Shown piece by piece: positions 58,746 to 64,000 of a stretch of 64,000 nucleotides of DNA. Made by a program: the position numbers and the translations under genes. A model generated the notes under the pieces. It worked only from the letters and a program-made list of their open reading frames with translations, did no database searches and was not told where the DNA came from. Positions within the stretch are counted from its first letter, which is position 1; the number at the start of each line of letters is the position of its first letter. Source of the stretch: Piscicola geometra (taxonomy: Eukaryota; Annelida; Clitellata; Hirudinida; Piscicolidae); contig OX030956.1 in the NCBI GenBank assembly GCA_943735955.1, positions 7,827,145-7,891,144 on the forward strand, given 5' to 3'.

Positions 58746-59336
58746 AAAGAGCGATTTCGTTCAAGGTCTATTTCGGTCGTATACCAGCTTCGTCTCTCAG
58801 AAGGTTTTAGCGTTCCTTCTCATTATCACACCCCAGTATTTAAGAAAACAATATATTCATATATTATATTTTAAGGCTGATTTGAATAACGAAGAAAAAA
58901 AATGATGACTCACTTAATCTTTCAATTGAAACTTTAAAACATACCTATACAATTAAACGAAATTGTAAAAAAAAGTTAACAAACGTCAAATAATATAGTA
59001 ACAAGACTCTGATATGCCAAATCATAAACAGACCGCAAGTTATTCATTCAAAGACACTGATTTTAACAATAAAAATTGATTTGTGTAAAAAAATTGTAAA
59101 TGATCCAAAATATTAAATCGTCATTTTGAATGTTATTTAAGCTTTTTTTATTTTTAAACATTAACACTTAAGTTGTTACTCTTACAACCAGCTTGAAACA
59201 ACTACGTCTCAAACTATAGCAGCAATCACTCCAAACTATTCAAAAAGTCCTGAATCATAAGAAATCTCTTGAAAGGGAAAATGTGTAGACAGCTATTTGA
59301 TTCATTATTTCATCTTTTTTTTAATGGCACATGAAC
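58746..59336. other. Intergenic / 3' UTR of the MECOM-type gene
   Basis: AT-rich. The right part is probably the 3' UTR of the minus-strand gene ending at 59337. Confidence 0.45.
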
Positions 59337-62300
59337 TCAATTGACGATCTCCACGTCTTCTTCGTGATGAAACGAATCCTCCAACTCACCAGCATCATTG
59401 TCTTCCTCCTCTTCTTCTTCCTCCTCACCATCATTACAATCATGCCTCACTTTAAAAGCATCTCTGCTTTCATTGTCTACTCTATCACCACCACCACCAC
59501 CGCTACCATCACAATTATCAGCCGAATCATTCTCAGCTTTTTCGTTATGGCCACCATTTTCCAATATACCTGCACTCTCCAAGACTGAACGTCTGCCCCA
59601 GTGAAAGTTGCCTCGGAAGGCTAGACTTGCCAATGCATTGAAGCCACACAGACTTCCGTCGCTCCGAAGTCTCAGCGGGAAAGGAGGGTAGAAGGAGCCG
59701 AGGTTTGGAGTGCTCCGAAGGGGGTTGTAGGGATGGTTGCTGTGGAGATTGCTGTGGTGATTGTCGTTGATTTGGTTGTTGTAGTTTTGGTTGTTTTGCT
59801 TTATGGGAGTTTTTCCGTTTATCACTGAAGAGTGTGATGGGCTGTAGTCATTTGAGCTCAGAGAAACTTTGTAGTTTCCTTGAGATGCTGGTATGGAGTT
59901 TTTTATGTGATTGTTGTTGTATTCGAGGTAGTTGAAAACATTCTTTATGTTTTTGTTTAATTTATTTTCTGTAAAGTGACAATCAATTCTGTCCGCTTGC
60001 TTGAAGCGTTTGTAAAGTGGGTAAAAGTGGTTGTTGTGGAGATTGGTGTTGTTGTTGGTGTTGGAAGTGGCATCGTCTGGAATCCTATCAGGCCTTAAAG
60101 GCCTCACCACTAACTGGTTGTCATGCTTCTTGTAGTGTCTGCGTGGTTGAATGAGTGTTTTTGTGCTTTGAATATAAATTTAAATATTCCAAAGTTTAGA
60201 GATAAGAACTTCGATCTATGGATTAAAGAGTTTAAAATAATACATTTAAATTATATTAAAAACGGGTTATAAAAATATTTATAAATTATAAGTGAATCAT
60301 ACATTTATAGGAAAAACTTATAAACTAATTTCAATGAATTAAATACCTGTCTAGGTTGGTTTGTTGGCCAAACCTGCGTTCGCAGAACCTGCATTTGAAT
60401 GGCTTTTCCTTGTTGTGGATGTTTCTGACGTGGCGCTGCAGGTTCGACGAGATGCTGAACTTGCGACGACAGAACTGACATCTGGGAGTAATAATTGGAA
60501 AGTAGAAGCTTGAATAAATAAATTAATGTAGTTTGGAACCTTGCTGTAGAAAAAATTCAAAATAAAAAGACGTTAATAGATATTTACATGCATATGAAGT
60601 ATTCAACTGATGATAGATTAAGAGTAATAATTATAATTGAACTCTCTTGTGTGACACAACCTGTAGGGCTGTTCTCCTGTGTGGGTCCTCAGGTGTCTGG
60701 TGAGGTTGGCAGAGCGAGGGAACTGCTTGAGACAAAACCTAGACGTGTCAGTGAGGCAGCATTGTCTCATTGATCAATATAATGTAATTATTAGTAACTT
60801 CGTGCTTCATAATAACTAGTTCTGGGGTTACAGGTCACTGCAATGCATCGATGTCTAATTAGCGATCAAGTGTTGAGATTGAAACTGACGCTCAGATTTT
60901 TAAAGGTTTCAATGGATTCCAATGTGAGCAATAAGTATATAACTGAAAAACAAATTATGCTAAAATTAAAATTGACATGCCAATTCTTGATAGACCGTTA
61001 TATAAAAATAATTAATAAATAACACAAATTTCTCAGTATTCTTGAAAACGTCAACCAGCAGTAATTTTTTTTTAAATAAACTTTTTTCCCTGTAGAAAAA
61101 GGGGATATGTTTTTGTATTTATGAAATAAAAAGTCATCTAGTAATGGTATGCCATGAAAATGTTTTTCTGAACTCATATACCAAGAGAACACAGTGAGAC
61201 TTGAATGGAAGGTATTTACTCGTATAGTATGCAAAATAAATGTTATTTTTTCTAAAAAACATAATTTTCTCTATTTCGTATAATAAAAAAACTTTTGAAA
61301 AAGAATTGTTTAAAAATTAAAGTCTGAATTATTTAGATTTTGTTAAAAACTATATTAATAAAAAGTAAATGTGAATTTTTTTCAAGATTAATTTTAAAAT
61401 TACAAACTTTCTAAAAGGAACAACAGTATCTAAGCATTCTCAGACATTCATCACAACAGCCTAACGAAACCTGCAAGAGTATCGTTCCTTGTGGATGGAA
61501 GAGAAGGGGGAAGGCAGCGAAGAGAAGGGTCGTTTGGGAGGGAAGAGAGGAGAGGATGAAGTGGTGTAGTTGGGAGAAAATGAGTTGATGTAGTTGTAGT
61601 TGCTTATGCTGTTGTGAGTGATGTTGAAATTGTTATTGCTGCTATTAGTCACAGGCTGATACTCGCTTGTTTTGCTGTTGATGGTGTCATTGAGACATGC
61701 AGTTAAAGAAGGGTTTGTTGATTGGGAGCTTATGTCTCTAGTGTGGCTGCTGTCGGCATGAATACCTTCAACACTGTGGAAGCCTGAATCAAAATATTCT
61801 CTCGAATCAGCCTTTTTTCGAACCACATGGTCGCTCTTTTCATTCTTAACACCACCTTCACAAGGGAGCTTTGAAAGCACGTCGTCCTTTTTGCTGGCCT
61901 CCGGGTTGTGGTTTCTATAACCTTTCTTCATTTCAACCTTCGCAATCTGTGTTTCTGCATCATCCTTCATTTTCTCGTTAGCATCATTTTGGTCATCGTC
62001 ATTGTGTTCATCATCATCAGTTACATCTTCCTCATCATTCTCGTCAATAAAGACACCCTCATTCTGCGTGAAGTTAAAATCGTTATATGGAGAAGACTTT
62101 TTGTAGTGTTTCTTGTGCCTAAATGGTTCTTCAAAACGTCTGTGTTGTTCATCACTGTTGTGCCAAGTGTGGCCAGCTTCACGTATTAAGTTGTTTTTGT
62201 AATTAATATGCTCATCACTGTCTTCTTTTTTCATGAAACCAACTCTACTAAAACCTCTTATCTCACCATCATTATGATCCACCTTTTCTTTTCCATCATT

Positions 62301-64000
62301 TTCATTATTAAACTTCTTATCATCACAATTTTGATCTGCATCTTCTTCACCATCATCATCATTCTTCGCGTCTTTCTCTATGAGACAAGCACCCACCAGC
62401 ACACCAGCCCCCAGCACACCAGCCCCTAGCACACCAGACCCAAGCACACCAGCCCCCAGCACACCAGCCCCGAGCACACCAGCACCATTGTCACATGCAC
62501 CGGCTCCAGTCATATCAATACGACGATTAACGAGGCCATTGTCTTCGCCATTCTCACCTTCATTGTTATCAATTATATTTTCCTCACTTCCTGTTTTTTC
62601 ATTTTTATTATCTTTTATTTTTGAATGATTGCTGTTGTTATGGATACTGTTCATCGCATCTACTGCATGTTTCGCATCAATAATAAATAAAGGCACTGAT
62701 TGATTTCTTGGCTTTGTCTCTGATTTATTTTGATTTTGATTTTTGTTATTAATGTTGTTATTGTCTTTTTTATGACTAAAGTACCTTTTCATAACGTTGC
62801 TGCCAGCTATGTCTGAAACGTTAGAAGTAACAACGTCAAGTTTGCTTTCGCGATCATCATCTCCGTCATCACCATCGTCTTCACCACTATCCTGATCCTT
62901 TCCTCCATCATCACCATCTCTACTAGCACTCCTCTCAAAACCATTTCTTCCACCACCATCTCTTCCATCGACAACTTCTTGCATACGTCTGCCTTGTGAA
63001 TCCCTTGCTTGCACTCTTCCAGCACACCCAACCACAACCTCCGTGACCAAACCCTCATGCTTGGAAGTAACCGATGCAACGTCAGATGAACTAGAAGCTG
63101 TGTTGAGTGTTGTGCTTAGGCTTTTGTTGTGAGTAGTGTGAGAGTTCGTTGGGGAGGTTGACTGGACATTGGTTGTGCAATACGTAGAGATATTAGCAGC
63201 ATTTAGAGCTTTATTATCTCTTCTTATGAAAAGGCCTTTCACGTCTGGAGCGCTTGGTGTCTCAGTGATGGAACTCGGATAAAGATCTTGATTTTGCACG
63301 CATGCTTTAGCATTGGAGAAACTGATCTTTGAGTTTTGGTGTGAATTATCAGACTTCCCAAACAGAGTTCTGTCATCAGCACTTGCATCATGTTTACTTT
63401 CATGAAATATTTCTTGATTTATTTTACTTTTCGAAATGACAAATTCACCATTGCATGCAACTTCACCTGGGAAGAAGTTATTCAATGTTGTGTTTCCAGC
63501 TCTAAAACTTGAAAAGTGGTTGCTTGCTTGAGTGGGAGGTTGCTTGTCTGCATGCTTTGAGAAAAGAGTTAGTGAAGAAGAAAAGGAAGAAAGAGGGAGA
63601 GGTGAAAGTGATTCAAATGGAACTGGTGGAAAGGCAGATGGGCACACCACGGAAGATGAAGGAGATGATGAAGGAACTGAGCGATGGGACAATGGAACCT
63701 GAAGAGAAGTGTTCTTGGTCAGATCAAGAGGAACACATGTGGACTGGCTTCGCTTCAATGCAGAGCTCGAAGGACAGTTGTTAATATCGATGTTGTGTTC
63801 GTTGTTGAGGATGTTGTTAATGGTGAAAAGCTTGTTCTTTCTAGTGTTGTTTTCCAACGTGTTTTTGTTATTAATACTGTTGGTGCTGCAAGCATCACTT
63901 GCCTCACTGTGCCAACGAAGGAATGGGTGGAGGAATGGAGGAAAAAAGTGTGCTTTGTGTTGGAAGTGTTGTAGATGTTGCTGCTTGTGTAGTTGCTGCT
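59337..64000 (-). CDS. MECOM/PRDM16-type (EVI1, hamlet, egl-43) zinc-finger transcription factor, partial
   Basis: Four exons with agreeing phases: 61471 to beyond 64000, 60661-60738, 60347-60481 and 59337-60138. They form the C-terminal finger cluster: [40 protein letters not shown] and [20 protein letters not shown]. These match the last three fingers of EVI1/PRDM16 almost residue for residue, including the linkers [10 protein letters not shown] and IHNKEKPFK. The upstream exon is over 2.5 kb, open to the window edge. It encodes an Asn/Asp/Ser-rich disordered region with PLDLTK (plus 63714-63731), a CtBP corepressor-binding motif of the PxDLS/T type, and a GVLGA tandem repeat. After the fingers, a 250-residue tail ends in an acidic run. 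The PR domain and N-terminal fingers should lie beyond 64000. EVI1-class factors regulate neuronal and stem-cell fate. Confidence 0.9.
62385..62490 (-). repeat. In-frame 15-base minisatellite (Gly-Val-Leu-Gly-Ala) inside the MECOM-type exon
   Basis: Plus-strand CAGCACACCAGCCCC units, about seven copies, encode GAGVL repeats on the minus strand. All differences are single substitutions and the frame is kept. This is a hydrophobic insert in an otherwise hydrophilic region, so it probably expanded recently. Confidence 0.85.

Overview
The window is nuclear DNA from an invertebrate animal. It is AT-rich, its genes are broken by short GT...AG introns, and it holds metazoan-specific families: RBFOX, a MECOM/PRDM16-type zinc-finger factor, a G-alpha 12/13 subunit, a C-type lectin/PAN membrane protein and actin with a CArG-box promoter. 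Nothing seen fixes the phylum. All exon models were read by eye from splice signals and frame continuity.

Layout from left to right. A hAT terminal remnant (1-271) precedes the last nine exons of DDX1 (+, 384-3593). A predicted single-pass surface protein with a C-type lectin-like domain and a PAN domain follows (+, 4228-6369). An RBFOX splicing-factor gene (+, 9020-13461) converges on a full-length actin gene (-, 13876-15172). Next come a repeat-rich stretch and a small secreted cysteine-containing protein (+, 19723-20207). A compact housekeeping cluster holds G-alpha 12/13 (-, 24912-26266), CHMP4 (-, 26783-28102) and the tiny CDC26 gene (+, 28454-28776), which is head-to-head with CHMP4. 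A 2-kb hAT transposon carrying a palindromic tandem array (29921-31901) follows, then a tRNA-Asp gene (-, 34548-34619) and a two-finger C2H2 protein (+, 35062-36596).

From 37 to 49 kb the sequence is mostly transposon debris: several hAT families, piggyBac, miniature inverted-repeat elements, and a dead multi-exon gene-like element. SLC25A33/36, a mitochondrial pyrimidine nucleotide carrier, occupies 49063-56143 (+) with repeat-filled introns. The window ends inside a MECOM/PRDM16-type gene (-, 59337 to beyond 64000), of which the big central exon with a CtBP motif and the C-terminal three-finger cluster are visible.

The genes do not form a pathway; this is an ordinary animal gene neighbourhood. 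The unusual content is mainly in the repeats: a hAT element with a perfect 8-bp target duplication and an internal palindromic array, at least five copies of one GGGCGGCGATC-ended family, an inverted pair of related repeats 25 kb apart, and a duplicated gene fragment that carries the same element in the same intron.
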